Part shown: positions 8,408 through 17,062 of the stretch, one piece after another
How positions within the stretch are numbered: the first letter of the stretch is position 1
Layout of the letters: every line of letters starts with the position of its first letter
Assembly (NCBI GenBank): GCA_017525525.1
Contig: JAFXSQ010000072.1
Location: 1 to 55,210, forward strand
DNA length: 55,210 nucleotides
Source: Lachnospiraceae bacterium
GTDB lineage: Bacteria > Bacillota > Clostridia > Lachnospirales > Lachnospiraceae
Direction: 5' to 3'
Notes under the pieces: generated by a model
Database searches by the model: none
Told to the model about the DNA's origin: nothing
What the model saw: the letters and a program-made list of their open reading frames with translations, nothing else
Program-made: the position numbers and the translations under genes

Positions 8408-9367
8408 GTGAGAACAGACGAGAAGCAGTATTATGCTATATCCGAAGAATTAAATAATAAGCTTAAAGACAGAGGTTATCGACAGGTAGCTGTAGAGGAT
8501 GAACCGTTATTTGATACATATTACGATAAGATGAACGCGCACTGGTCATCATCGACCTGTGTGTGCAATATGATATGCTGGCAGGATACATTCCCAACCT
8601 TCTTTAAGATAGCAGACGGCATGCTGCTTTGCTTAAATTATGTAAGCGAGGACGGCGTTTTGACCGGCATTCCTATGATAGGGGAGTACACCGAGGAAAG
8701 TGTGAAAAAGGCGGTTACCACACTTAAAAGCGATTTCGAGTACTTCGGTGAAGAATTCAGCATAATTGATGTGACCAACTGGATGCTTCCGTATTTTGAA
8801 AAGAGCGGTGTGGAATTCGAGGTGGACGACAGGCGTGATCTTATGGATTACGTCTTCACTCCGGAGATGTTCCTTGCCGGCATGGAAAAACAGGACGATC
8901 GTTATCGCTACAGATATTTTATGAGAAAGAATAACTATGAGGTTGTAGAAATCACGCCGGAGCATGCGGATGAAATTCGCGAGCTTATGGAGCGTATATG
9001 GTGCGAAGGCCTTTCATGCAGCCACTGCCATTACGGATGTTTGTCTAACGTGGTAGTCACCTTGACTAAGGTATTCGACAAGTTGAGAGTGCACGGCTTG
9101 CTGGTGCGCGTGGACGGTAAGGCGGTCGGTTTTGCGATGTGCAGCGTAAAAAGAGATTTCTGCGTGTTTCAGTACAAGAATGCCGACAATCGCATTAAGG
9201 GCCTGAATGAGTTTCTGTTAAGAGAGACCTTTGACAGATATATGGGCGGCGTCACCGAGATAAATTACACAGAAGATATAGGTTTGGAGAACTTAAGACG
9301 TTACAAGATGAATATGGCGCCGGAGTTTAAGCTTTCCTCAAAAATGATACTTACCGCAAAGGGATAA
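8408..9367 (+). CDS. DUF2156 family (lysyltransferase C-terminal-like) protein
   Basis: The 319-residue protein matches the DUF2156 / phosphatidylglycerol lysyltransferase C-terminal family: two GNAT-like halves, the segment VDGKAVGFAMCSV, a QYKNADNRIKGLNEFLLRE helix, and the near-terminal EDIGLENLRRYKMNMAPEF block. There is no membrane domain, so it is the soluble stand-alone form. Family members that carry the membrane half move aminoacyl groups from tRNA to lipids; the soluble forms are mostly uncharacterised. The start is GTG 8408 with AAAGGA 11 bases upstream. The 83-bp AT-rich gap before it holds no clear promoter. With the three GNAT-like proteins upstream, this is a run of four GNAT-fold genes. 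Confidence 0.75.
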   Translation: MRTDEKQYYAISEELNNKLKDRGYRQVAVEDEPLFDTYYDKMNAHWSSSTCVCNMICWQDTFPTFFKIADGMLLCLNYVSEDGVLTGIPMIGEYTEESVKKAVTTLKSDFEYFGEEFSIIDVTNWMLPYFEKSGVEFEVDDRRDLMDYVFTPEMFLAGMEKQDDRYRYRYFMRKNNYEVVEITPEHADEIRELMERIWCEGLSCSHCHYGCLSNVVVTLTKVFDKLRVHGLLVRVDGKAVGFAMCSVKRDFCVFQYKNADNRIKGLNEFLLRETFDRYMGGVTEINYTEDIGLENLRRYKMNMAPEFKLSSKMILTAKG

Positions 9368-9372
9368 AGAAT

Positions 9373-12351
9373 ATGTCGTTAGCAAAATCCGGTATAAAAA
9401 TGTCAACCGGTATAAATATTATCAAGAAATCAAGAACGCTTCCGATGATTATTGTGATGATCGCACTTGTCGGAACAGTATTTTTTGTATACAAGTATAG
9501 TAAGTGGTCCAGGATTAATCCGTTTACCGCATACGAATACGAGGATGTTGCATCGGCCACAAAGGACAGAGAAGGTAATACTTATGTGATAGCCGGTTCA
9601 GGCAAGGATATCCTCAAGATATCACCGGACGGAAAACTGGTTGCAAAAATATCGGGAAGTGACAGCGGCTTTTCCGGCGCAACGCATATTGCTGTCGGAG
9701 GTGATGAAAGAATTTATGTACACACCGTCAATTATTCGGAGGGTGTGCACATAGGAGACGAGGGGCTTATCCGTTTTGATAAAGACGGAAAGCGGGATGA
9801 GAGCTTTAATGTTACTGTATTCTGTATGGGTGGTGACTTGAAGCAAAATATCGCCGGACTGATACCTACGGAGAACGGGCTGATATATATCCGCAAGGAG
9901 AGCTTCGGAATAGCCCTTTATAATCAGGATAAGCGATTTATAGATACATTTTCGCTGGCAGATGCTGATGAAAACGTTATATCCGTGACCTATGACAAGG
10001 CATCGGACACTTTGTATTACACAACATATTCGGGACAGGTATTCTCTTTTACAAAAGGCGGTGAGCCGAAGGAGATATTTAAGTGCACGGATATAGAGGG
10101 AAGCATACCCCAGGATATATGTCTTTGCGACGGAAGAATATATGTGGCGGATGTAGGTCTCAAAAATGTTTTGGTTTGGTCATTGAAGGATAAAAGCTGG
10201 AGCGTTGTAACTGAGGCTAAGCCGGTATACGACAGAGAGGTTGCTGCCGTTATTACCGCCGGAACGGGCGGCGTTGTTCTTACATCGGAAAACTCGGTGT
10301 ATGATGTTACGACGGAGACGGTAATATGTCAGGATTATCCGGACTTGTCAACCATGAGTCTGATCAAGGTGCTGGCTATATGGGTTGCCAGTATTTTATG
10401 CGCCGTTCTTTTGATATTATCGGTTGTAACCTTTTTTATCCATATGAGCGGAAGCTCGAATACAGGTACACAGATAACCTTCGGAATCATTATTGTCGTG
10501 ACAGCCATCGGAGCGTTATTCCTAGGCACGCTTTTCCCAAATTTCCAGGAGCAGTTCGAGAATGAGGTGTACGCAAGGGAACAGCAGGTTGCCAAGACAA
10601 TCATTAACTCGATAGAAGATTATTCGGTATTTGATATAAAGGGTCCCGCGGATAGCGAGCTCCATAAGTATCCTGCTATTAAGATGACTGTAGACTTCTC
10701 CTTCTTAACAGGTGAGATAGATGATTTTTACTGTATGATATATCATTTTGACGGTGATACGGTAAGGATAGTTTATTCTCTTGAAGACATATATTTCGGG
10801 TATCCGTCCGACTACACGATGGAGGAATTAGAGGATCTCAGTGTCGGCGAATTTCAGAGAGTTAAAAGCAGTACGAGCCAGGGTACATATATCTATGTTA
10901 TGTACCCGTACACAGATGATAACGGTGAGATAGCAGGCTTTATAGAGGTTGGTACCGATACCGAGAAGATAAGCGAAAAGAATATAGCGCTTTTAAAACG
11001 ACTTATAATAAACGTTCTTGCCATGATTGTTGTCTCGGTGCTTGTAGTGATTGAGGCTGCATCCTATATAAGAGGAAAAGCAAAGGTTGACCTGATGATA
11101 GCGGAGGGGAAGACCGTTGACAGGCTTCCTCCCGAGCTTTTCAGATTTATAGTGTTCATCATATTCTTCTTTACGAACCTTACCTGCGCGATTCTTCCGA
11201 TTTATTCGATGAGGCTGGCACAGGATCTGTGGGCGGGCGGAAAAGAAGCGGAGCTTTTCGCGGCTATCCCGATATCGGCAGAGGTTTTATCCGGAGCAAT
11301 ATTCTCCGCTATAGGCGGCTCGATTATTAGAAAGCTAGGCAACAAGAGGACGATAGCATTAACCTCGGCGCTCTTTACAATAGGACTTGCTTTAAGGGTT
11401 GCGCCAAATCTGGTGACGTTAACCTTAGCGGCGTTTGTTCTCGGGGCGGGCTGGGGCGTGCAGCTTCTGATGGTAAATGTACTTATTGCGAGATTGCCCG
11501 AGGAAGAGAAGGACAGCGGTTATGCTCATTACAACATAGCTTCGCTTGCCGGCGCGAACAGTGCTGTCGTTTTGGGTGGTTTCCTTGTTCAATGGATAAG
11601 CTACGACCAGCTTTTTGTTATAACCGCGGTTTCAAGCGTAATGCTTTACTTTGTTTCGAGAAAGTACCTTGTTGATGTGCAGATTGATGACGATGACAAG
11701 ACCGAGGATGAGGAGGGCATGAAGAAACAGCACATCAATGCCTTAAGGTTTGTGTTTAAGCCGAAGGTCTTGATATTCTTCCTCTTTATGCTGACGCCGC
11801 TTTTGATTGCGGGATATTTCCTGCAGTACATGTTCCCGATAATCGGTTCAGAGTGGGGCATATCGGACACCTATATCGGCTACTCCTTCGTGTTGAGCGG
11901 ACTGTTCTCGGTAATTTTCGGTTCGAAGACCACGGAGTTCTTCTCAAAGAGACACAGGAAAGGCATAGGGCTTTTTATCACGGTGGTTATCTATGCTTTG
12001 GCATTCCTGCTGGTGGCCGAAAAGCAGACCGTTGTCTCGCTTTATATAGCGCTTGTGATGCTGGGTATAGCTGATAGCTTCGGCATACCGCTGCTTTCGA
12101 ATTATTTTACGGATCTAAAGGAGGTAGCACTGGTCGGTTATGACAAGGCCTTCGGAATCTACAGCCTGTTTGAGAACGGTGCTCAGTCTCTCGGCTCACT
12201 GGTGTTCGGTTCCCTGTTTATCATAGGTGTTGATAAAGGCCTTAAGATACTTCTTGCAATACTGCTTTCAATGGCATTCATATTCCTTATTACTTCCTTC
12301 TTCGGAAGAGGAGAAAAGGTAAGTACGAAGAAGGAGGCCTCAGAAACATAA
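9373..12351 (+). CDS. Sensor-MFS fusion membrane protein
   Basis: This 992-residue protein has a modular layout. A membrane helix lies at about 24-42 and a beta-propeller-like region at about 50-310 with repeated GGDERIYV/CDGRIYVADVG-type blades. Two helices follow at about 330-355 and 371-388, then an extracytoplasmic Cache-like domain at 390-540 and a helix at about 544-566. From about 590 to 985 there is a twelve-helix major facilitator domain, with the typical IGGSIIRKLGNKRT loop. The combination suggests that ligand sensing is coupled to transport or that the MFS part acts as a receptor. It starts at ATG 9373, five bases after the previous stop, and its own stop abuts the ATG of the phosphatase gene. 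The propeller, paired helices and Cache-like region resemble those of the product at 19794. Confidence 0.75.
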   Translation: MSLAKSGIKMSTGINIIKKSRTLPMIIVMIALVGTVFFVYKYSKWSRINPFTAYEYEDVASATKDREGNTYVIAGSGKDILKISPDGKLVAKISGSDSGFSGATHIAVGGDERIYVHTVNYSEGVHIGDEGLIRFDKDGKRDESFNVTVFCMGGDLKQNIAGLIPTENGLIYIRKESFGIALYNQDKRFIDTFSLADADENVISVTYDKASDTLYYTTYSGQVFSFTKGGEPKEIFKCTDIEGSIPQDICLCDGRIYVADVGLKNVLVWSLKDKSWSVVTEAKPVYDREVAAVITAGTGGVVLTSENSVYDVTTETVICQDYPDLSTMSLIKVLAIWVASILCAVLLILSVVTFFIHMSGSSNTGTQITFGIIIVVTAIGALFLGTLFPNFQEQFENEVYAREQQVAKTIINSIEDYSVFDIKGPADSELHKYPAIKMTVDFSFLTGEIDDFYCMIYHFDGDTVRIVYSLEDIYFGYPSDYTMEELEDLSVGEFQRVKSSTSQGTYIYVMYPYTDDNGEIAGFIEVGTDTEKISEKNIALLKRLIINVLAMIVVSVLVVIEAASYIRGKAKVDLMIAEGKTVDRLPPELFRFIVFIIFFFTNLTCAILPIYSMRLAQDLWAGGKEAELFAAIPISAEVLSGAIFSAIGGSIIRKLGNKRTIALTSALFTIGLALRVAPNLVTLTLAAFVLGAGWGVQLLMVNVLIARLPEEEKDSGYAHYNIASLAGANSAVVLGGFLVQWISYDQLFVITAVSSVMLYFVSRKYLVDVQIDDDDKTEDEEGMKKQHINALRFVFKPKVLIFFLFMLTPLLIAGYFLQYMFPIIGSEWGISDTYIGYSFVLSGLFSVIFGSKTTEFFSKRHRKGIGLFITVVIYALAFLLVAEKQTVVSLYIALVMLGIADSFGIPLLSNYFTDLKEVALVGYDKAFGIYSLFENGAQSLGSLVFGSLFIIGVDKGLKILLAILLSMAFIFLITSFFGRGEKVSTKKEASET

Positions 12352-14496
12352 ATGGACGCTAATTTTGAAGAGAAAAAGAAAAGCAATAAGCTCTCAAAGA
12401 GAATAACGAAGTTCATAGTGACTATTATGGTTCTCATAGTAATGGTCATACTTATCGGTTCGTCGATAGCTTCGTTTATCCTTACTACCAGGGTGTATAA
12501 AGAAAAAACCATGCAGGTCGCCGAAATTCTGGCCAAGAAATTCAATGGCGCCGATATGATGGAAAGAATACACGATATCGTTGTTACCGATGAGTATCAG
12601 GAGATAAGAAGCAGGGCGGAGGCAGAGGATAATGACCAACTCATAAGGGCCTATTTTGTAAAGCAGGGCGACGCCTTAATGGAGCTTGTGTTCGTCGATT
12701 TGTTCAACTCGCTGAATAAAGAGGTTGAAGCCCTACAGCAGGACATGGATGTGAAGTTCCTGTACATTTCCATCATAGAGGACGGCTATTCGTACGACAT
12801 ATTCGACCCTGATGAGCAGTACTTTGCAATAGGCAGGAAAACGGAGCTTTCCAAGTATTTCAAGGATGTTAAGGGAAACGAGAGGATAGAGCCGCGTACC
12901 TCCTGGTCAGAATACGGATGGCTGTCTACGGGCGGTGTGCCGATAACCGATTCCGAAGGGAAAGCGGTTGCGGTTGCCTTCTGTGACATAAGCATGAACA
13001 AGGTTCTTACGGACTCGCTTATGTTCTCGCTGGCGGTTGCCAGTGTGGCGACAGGCGCGCTTGTGCTTACATCCCTTATCTTAAAAAAGATGGTTCAGAG
13101 AAGAATCACGGCGCCGATAGAGCTGCTTACCGATGCCAATGACAGATTTGCCAAAAAAAACAGCGGAAGATATACCAAGGAGGATATAATTCAGCTTGAT
13201 ATAAACACCGGAGATGAGATAGAGGAGCTTTATCACGCGACTAGGTTCATGCAATCGAGTCTGATTGATTACATGGATAATCTTACGAGGATGACTGCGG
13301 AAAAGGAGAGATTAGGCGCTGAGCTTAATGTCGCGACACAGATACAGGCGGATATGCTTCCGAGAATTTTCCCTCCGTTCCCGGAAAGAACTGATTTGGA
13401 TATATATGCCTATATGACACCTGCCAAGGAGGTCGGCGGAGACTTCTACGATTTCTTCCTTATCGACGAAAAACATTTGGGATTGGTAATGGCGGATGTA
13501 TCCGGAAAGGGAGTCCCGGCGGCGCTCTTCATGGTTATAGCCAAGACGCTTATCAAGAACCGAGCATTAAACGGTGAGCTTTCGCCGGCCGTTATCCTAT
13601 CGAATGTTAACGACCAGCTCTGCGAGGGTAATGAGGCAGAGCTATTCGTAACGGTATGGCTGGCGATAATCGATCTCAAAACCGGTAAGGGTAAGGTGGC
13701 CAATGCCGGGCATGAACACCCTGCCATAAGAAGGGCGGACGGAAAGTATGAGCTTTCGATATACAAGCATTCGATGGCTTTGGCAACTATGGAGGGATTG
13801 TCCTTTAAGGAACATGAATTTCAGCTTTACCCGGGCGACAGCGTATTCGTATATACCGACGGCGTATCCGAGGCGACGGATGCGAACAACGAACTCTTCG
13901 GTACGGACAGGATGCTTGAAGCGTTGAATATCGATCCGGATGCCTCTCAGGAGCAGATATTAAAGAATGTTAAAAAGAGTGTTGACGAGTTCGTGGGCAA
14001 AGCGGATAAGTTCGACGATTTGACAATGCTAGGATTTAAATACTATGGAAGTAAAAAGAATAAAGGGGTGATAACTATGAGCGAAAAGGCAAAGGAACTT
14101 GATGTTGATGCAACGGATGATATGCTGGAGACTGTCATCAATTTTGTGAATGACGAACTTGAAAAGGCGGGAGCTGACATGAAATCTACAACCCAGATAG
14201 ACATAGCGGTTGAAGAGCTTTTTGTCAACATAGCTCATTATGCATACAACCCCGAGACAGGTCCGGCCAAGGTCAGGGTAGAGGTTGATGACGATCCTCT
14301 TGCGGTATCCATTACCTTCTTCGACAACGGAATTCCGTACGATCCGCTTGCTAAGCCGGATCCGGATGTAACTCTTGACGTCTCCGAAAGACAGATAGGA
14401 GGTCTTGGCATATTCATGGTTAAAAAGAGTATGGACAATGTGGAGTACGAGTACAAGGATGGCCAGAACATACTTAAGATTACAAAAAAATTGTAG
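12352..14496 (+). CDS. Membrane SpoIIE/RsbU-type phosphatase fused to RsbW-like ATPase
   Basis: The 714-residue product has a helix at about 21-45, an extracytoplasmic sensor to about 220, a second helix at 222-244 and a HAMP-like linker. A PP2C/SpoIIE phosphatase follows at about 325-560 and an anti-sigma-type HATPase domain at about 580-714. The phosphatase metal ligands are present (GGDFYD, ADVSGKG, DGVSEA, FDDLTML), as are ATPase motifs (AVEELFVNIAHYAY, FFDNGIPYDP, GGLGIFMVKK). So one chain carries both opposing activities of a partner switch acting on an RsbV-like STAS protein; one is encoded at 53660. ATG 12352 directly follows the previous TAA. An internal ATG at 14077, six bases after AAAGGGGTG, could also yield the 139-residue ATPase alone. 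Confidence 0.88.
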   Translation: MDANFEEKKKSNKLSKRITKFIVTIMVLIVMVILIGSSIASFILTTRVYKEKTMQVAEILAKKFNGADMMERIHDIVVTDEYQEIRSRAEAEDNDQLIRAYFVKQGDALMELVFVDLFNSLNKEVEALQQDMDVKFLYISIIEDGYSYDIFDPDEQYFAIGRKTELSKYFKDVKGNERIEPRTSWSEYGWLSTGGVPITDSEGKAVAVAFCDISMNKVLTDSLMFSLAVASVATGALVLTSLILKKMVQRRITAPIELLTDANDRFAKKNSGRYTKEDIIQLDINTGDEIEELYHATRFMQSSLIDYMDNLTRMTAEKERLGAELNVATQIQADMLPRIFPPFPERTDLDIYAYMTPAKEVGGDFYDFFLIDEKHLGLVMADVSGKGVPAALFMVIAKTLIKNRALNGELSPAVILSNVNDQLCEGNEAELFVTVWLAIIDLKTGKGKVANAGHEHPAIRRADGKYELSIYKHSMALATMEGLSFKEHEFQLYPGDSVFVYTDGVSEATDANNELFGTDRMLEALNIDPDASQEQILKNVKKSVDEFVGKADKFDDLTMLGFKYYGSKKNKGVITMSEKAKELDVDATDDMLETVINFVNDELEKAGADMKSTTQIDIAVEELFVNIAHYAYNPETGPAKVRVEVDDDPLAVSITFFDNGIPYDPLAKPDPDVTLDVSERQIGGLGIFMVKKSMDNVEYEYKDGQNILKITKKL

Positions 14497-14524
14497 AATA
14501 TGTCGTTAAAAGGATATAAAATTA

Positions 14525-14553
14525 TTGCTATTTTTTGTAAAAAGTGATAAAAT
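14525..14553 (+). promoter_or_regulatory. Vegetative (sigma-A-type) promoter
   Basis: TTGCTA at 14525-14530 and TAAAAT at 14548-14553 are separated by exactly 17 bp. This is a good match to the primary sigma factor consensus, within a 206-bp AT-rich gap. It would drive the nucleosidase, histidine kinase and response regulator genes. No transcription start has been measured. Confidence 0.6.
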
Positions 14554-14609
14554 TTTGCGTGTGTGTTGTTAGGGATGAATAGGCTTTTTGTGTAAAGTTC
14601 GATGAAAAG

Positions 14610-14645
14610 TTTAATGAAAAGTTTAATGAAAAGTTTAATGAAAAG
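14610..14645. repeat. Three perfect 12-bp tandem repeats
   Basis: The unit TTTAATGAAAAG occurs three times in a row at 14610-14645, preceded by a diverged partial copy (CGATGAAAAG). It lies between the putative promoter at 14525 and the nucleosidase start, in the untranslated leader. Copy number could vary between strains. No function is evident. Confidence 0.9.
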
Positions 14646-14653
14646 GCGCGCTC

Positions 14654-14685
14654 TGTGTCATTCTGGGCGAAGCGAAGAATCTTAA
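14654..14685. repeat. Family A interspersed repeat (single arm)
   Basis: A single arm of the dispersed repeat TGTCATTCTG(A/G)GCGAAGCGAAGAATCTTAA lies directly upstream of the nucleosidase Shine-Dalgarno. Paired arms of the same family occur near 19705, 23720, 36932, 52334 and 54993. Repeats of this type are common between genes in many bacteria. Confidence 0.8.
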
Positions 14686-14702
14686 TTAAGAGGTACAACG
14701 TT

Positions 14703-15395
14703 ATGATCGGTATCATAGGTGCAATGGAAGAAGAGGTTGCAATCCTGAAGGACAGGATGGAAAACTGTACCGTAACTACAATAGCTTCCATGGATTTTTA
14801 TGAAGGAATTCTATCGGGGAAGGAGGCTGTTGTCTGCCGCAGCGGTATAGGAAAGGTAAATGCGGCGGTATGCACACAGGTTTTGCTTGACAGGTTTAAT
14901 GTCGATACGGTTATTAATACAGGTATTGCGGGCAGCCTGAATTCGACAATCGATATAGGAGACATCGTTTTGTCTGTTGACACGCTGCAGCATGATGTGG
15001 ATGCAAAGGGCTTCGGTTATGAACCGGGAGTGATTCCGAGAATGGAAACCTCGATTTTTAAGGCTGATGAATGGCTTGTTGCGCTTGCGAAGGAGTGCTG
15101 TGAGAGAGTAAATCCGGACATAAAGGTATTTACCGGAAGGGTTTTGAGCGGTGATCAGTTTATATCAGACAAGATACTAAAAGCGAGACTTACCTCTTTC
15201 TTCAGAGGAGATTGTACGGAGATGGAGGGCGCCGCGGTTGCGCAGGCGGCATACCTAAACCACATTCCTTTTGTAATAATAAGGGCTATTTCGGACAAGG
15301 CAGATGATTCGGCAACGGAGGATTATCCGGTGTTTGAGAAAAAGGCTATAGCTCACTGTGTGGCTCTTGTTACGGAGCTGCTCAATAAAATGTAA
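14703..15395 (+). CDS. mtnN: 5'-methylthioadenosine/S-adenosylhomocysteine nucleosidase
   Basis: The 230-residue product has the standard family length when started at ATG 14703 (MIGIIGAMEEEV) behind AAGAGG; a longer in-frame start at 14655 lies inside a dispersed repeat and is unlikely. It has the GAMEEEV catalytic glutamate motif, the GIAGSLN phosphate/ribose loop, SGDQFI, the substrate-binding CTEMEGAAVAQ and the catalytic aspartate in RAISDKAD. It cleaves adenine from MTA and SAH, recycling methyl-group by-products and yielding the autoinducer-2 precursor. It is a housekeeping enzyme sharing a promoter region with the two-component genes; a functional link to them is not shown. Confidence 0.97.
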   Translation: MIGIIGAMEEEVAILKDRMENCTVTTIASMDFYEGILSGKEAVVCRSGIGKVNAAVCTQVLLDRFNVDTVINTGIAGSLNSTIDIGDIVLSVDTLQHDVDAKGFGYEPGVIPRMETSIFKADEWLVALAKECCERVNPDIKVFTGRVLSGDQFISDKILKARLTSFFRGDCTEMEGAAVAQAAYLNHIPFVIIRAISDKADDSATEDYPVFEKKAIAHCVALVTELLNKM

Positions 15396-15413
15396 CAAAA
15401 AGACGAGGACATC

Positions 15414-16169
15414 ATGCTGATAGAGGGGAACGATTATAATAAAATCCTGCTTGTGTATTCGATAGCCGTTACGGTGGCGCTTTTGGGCATCGTATGTTTT
15501 TTAATTGTTTCAAGCAGCAAGAAAAAGGCTCAGGCGGAGCGCATGGAGAAGGCGAAGCTTGAGATTATGTTCAGCCAGATTAGACCTCATTTTGTATATA
15601 ATGTTCTTAATTCTATCTATTATCTGTGCGAGATAGATCCGATGAAGGCTCAGAGAGCCATAGAGAATTTTGCGGATTATATGCGCACAAACCTTGATTC
15701 CATTGACGGACAGAGCTTAGTCACCTTCGACGAGGAGATGACACACATAGAAAAATATATGGAGCTTGAGAAGATGCGCTTCGGCGACGATCTCACCATA
15801 AAATACGATATTAAGGTAACGGATTTTAAGCTGCCGTCCCTTTCTATACAGCCTCTTATGGAAAACGCGGTTAAGCACGGTGTGGGCGCAAGCGAAAACG
15901 GCGGCAGCGTAATGCTGGCGACCGAAGAAACGGACACTGATTATGTAGTAACCGTAAGCGACTCCGGGGTGGGCTACAATCCTCATTTCAAGAACAAATC
16001 CAAGGATGACCAGGGGGGCAACAGATCGCATGTGGGTCTTCAGAATGTCAGGGAGAGACTTGATATCATGTGCGGCGGAAAGGTGGATATCTACACTACA
16101 GACGGCACCGGCACAAGGGTTGTGGTCAGAATTCCGAAGGAGAGCAAGGCAGGAAAAAAGTACAAATGA
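15414..16169 (+). CDS. LytS/YesM-type histidine kinase
   Basis: The 251-residue product has one N-terminal membrane helix (about residues 10-32) and no separate sensor domain. The His_kinase (LytS/YesM) block follows with the phosphoacceptor in IRPHFVYNVLNSI near residue 60. A HATPase domain has the N-box PLMENAVKHGVG, the G1 box SDSGVGYN and the HVGLQNVRERL lid. It should autophosphorylate at the membrane and pass phosphate to the response regulator encoded 26 bp downstream. The lack of a sensing domain suggests that it reads a partner membrane protein. It starts at ATG 15414, 18 bp after the nucleosidase gene. Confidence 0.92.
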   Translation: MLIEGNDYNKILLVYSIAVTVALLGIVCFLIVSSSKKKAQAERMEKAKLEIMFSQIRPHFVYNVLNSIYYLCEIDPMKAQRAIENFADYMRTNLDSIDGQSLVTFDEEMTHIEKYMELEKMRFGDDLTIKYDIKVTDFKLPSLSIQPLMENAVKHGVGASENGGSVMLATEETDTDYVVTVSDSGVGYNPHFKNKSKDDQGGNRSHVGLQNVRERLDIMCGGKVDIYTTDGTGTRVVVRIPKESKAGKKYK

Positions 16170-16195
16170 TAAATCGAACAGGGGGTGAAGGATAG

Positions 16196-16999
16196 TTGGA
16201 GATTATTGCAGTTGACGACGAACAGCTTTCGTTAGACGGACTTATTGCTGCATTAAGTAAAGTAAATATTGACGCCAATGTGATGGGCTTTAAAAAGGCC
16301 TCAGCCGCGCTGGAATATGCATACAAGCATAAGATAGATGTTGCTTTTTTGGATATTCAGATGCGTGGAGTGAACGGCATGGAGCTTGCGGCAGATTTGA
16401 AAAAGCTCCACCCGTACATTAATGTAATCTTCACCACGGGCTTTTCGGAATATGCGGGTGAGGCGCTGAGTATGCATGCCAGCGGTTACATCATGAAGCC
16501 CATTACCGCAGAGAAGATTAAGAAGGAGCTAGCAGATCTTCGCTATAAGGGCGGACAGGAGGTGTCCAAGAAGAAATTCAAGATAGTGACCTTCGGCAAC
16601 TTCGCGGTGTTCGATGGGGAGAATCCCGTGAAGTTCAAGTACAGGAAGAGCTACGAGGTCTTGGCATACCTTGTTGACCGACACGGATCCTTTGCCTCAA
16701 ACGGAGAGCTTATCGCTGCTCTATGGGAGGATGACGGCGACTATGAAGGAAGGATATCCTACCTGAATAACATCCGGGCCGACATCAAAAACACACTGGC
16801 GGCGCTTGGGTACGGTGATATCATTTTAAGACAACGAGGGCATCTTGCGATAGATGTGAACGAAGTGGATTGTGACTACTTCCGGTACATAGGCGGCGAT
16901 AAAGAGGCGCTGAAGAGTTATCATGGCGAATATATGAGCCAATACAGCTGGGCTGAGCTTACCAACGCAAGTCTGATGAACGAAACCGGTCTACTGTGA
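16196..16999 (+). CDS. Response regulator with SARP-type winged-helix domain
   Basis: The 267-residue product starts at TTG 16196 behind GAAGGA. Residues 1-120 are a receiver domain with acidic pocket D7/D8, phosphoacceptor D53 (VAFLDIQM), T80/T81 and K101 (IMKPIT). Residues 130-225 are an OmpR/SARP winged helix, followed by a short start of the BTAD region ending SYHGEYMSQYSWAE. This receiver plus SARP layout is common in Lachnospiraceae. SARP proteins bind direct repeats with 11-bp period overlapping the -35 region. Three such repeats occur downstream, the first overlapping this gene's own stop codon. I infer it is the activator of the three operons starting at 17063, 23814 and 32669. Confidence 0.92.
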   Translation: MEIIAVDDEQLSLDGLIAALSKVNIDANVMGFKKASAALEYAYKHKIDVAFLDIQMRGVNGMELAADLKKLHPYINVIFTTGFSEYAGEALSMHASGYIMKPITAEKIKKELADLRYKGGQEVSKKKFKIVTFGNFAVFDGENPVKFKYRKSYEVLAYLVDRHGSFASNGELIAALWEDDGDYEGRISYLNNIRADIKNTLAALGYGDIILRQRGHLAIDVNEVDCDYFRYIGGDKEALKSYHGEYMSQYSWAELTNASLMNETGLL

Positions 17000-17028
17000 C
17001 TATAGTGTGACCGAATAAAAGATATAAT
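16996..17028 (+). promoter_or_regulatory. Putative SARP-regulated promoter 1
   Basis: GTGAC at 16996-17000 and 17007-17011 (11-bp period) is followed, after exactly 11 bases, by TATAAT at 17023-17028. The first half-site overlaps the TGA stop of the response regulator gene. The start codon of the next gene is 35 bases past the -10. The same spacing recurs at 23667 and 32606. There is no good -35 hexamer, as expected for an activator-dependent promoter. Confidence 0.75.
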
Positions 17029-17062
17029 AAAATGATTTATAATGCAGAAAGGGAGTTAGCAT

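Noticed and set aside
14655-14702. N-terminal extension of the nucleosidase
   Set aside because: The extra 16 codons lie in a dispersed repeat and precede the conserved MIGIIGAMEEEV start, which has its own Shine-Dalgarno.
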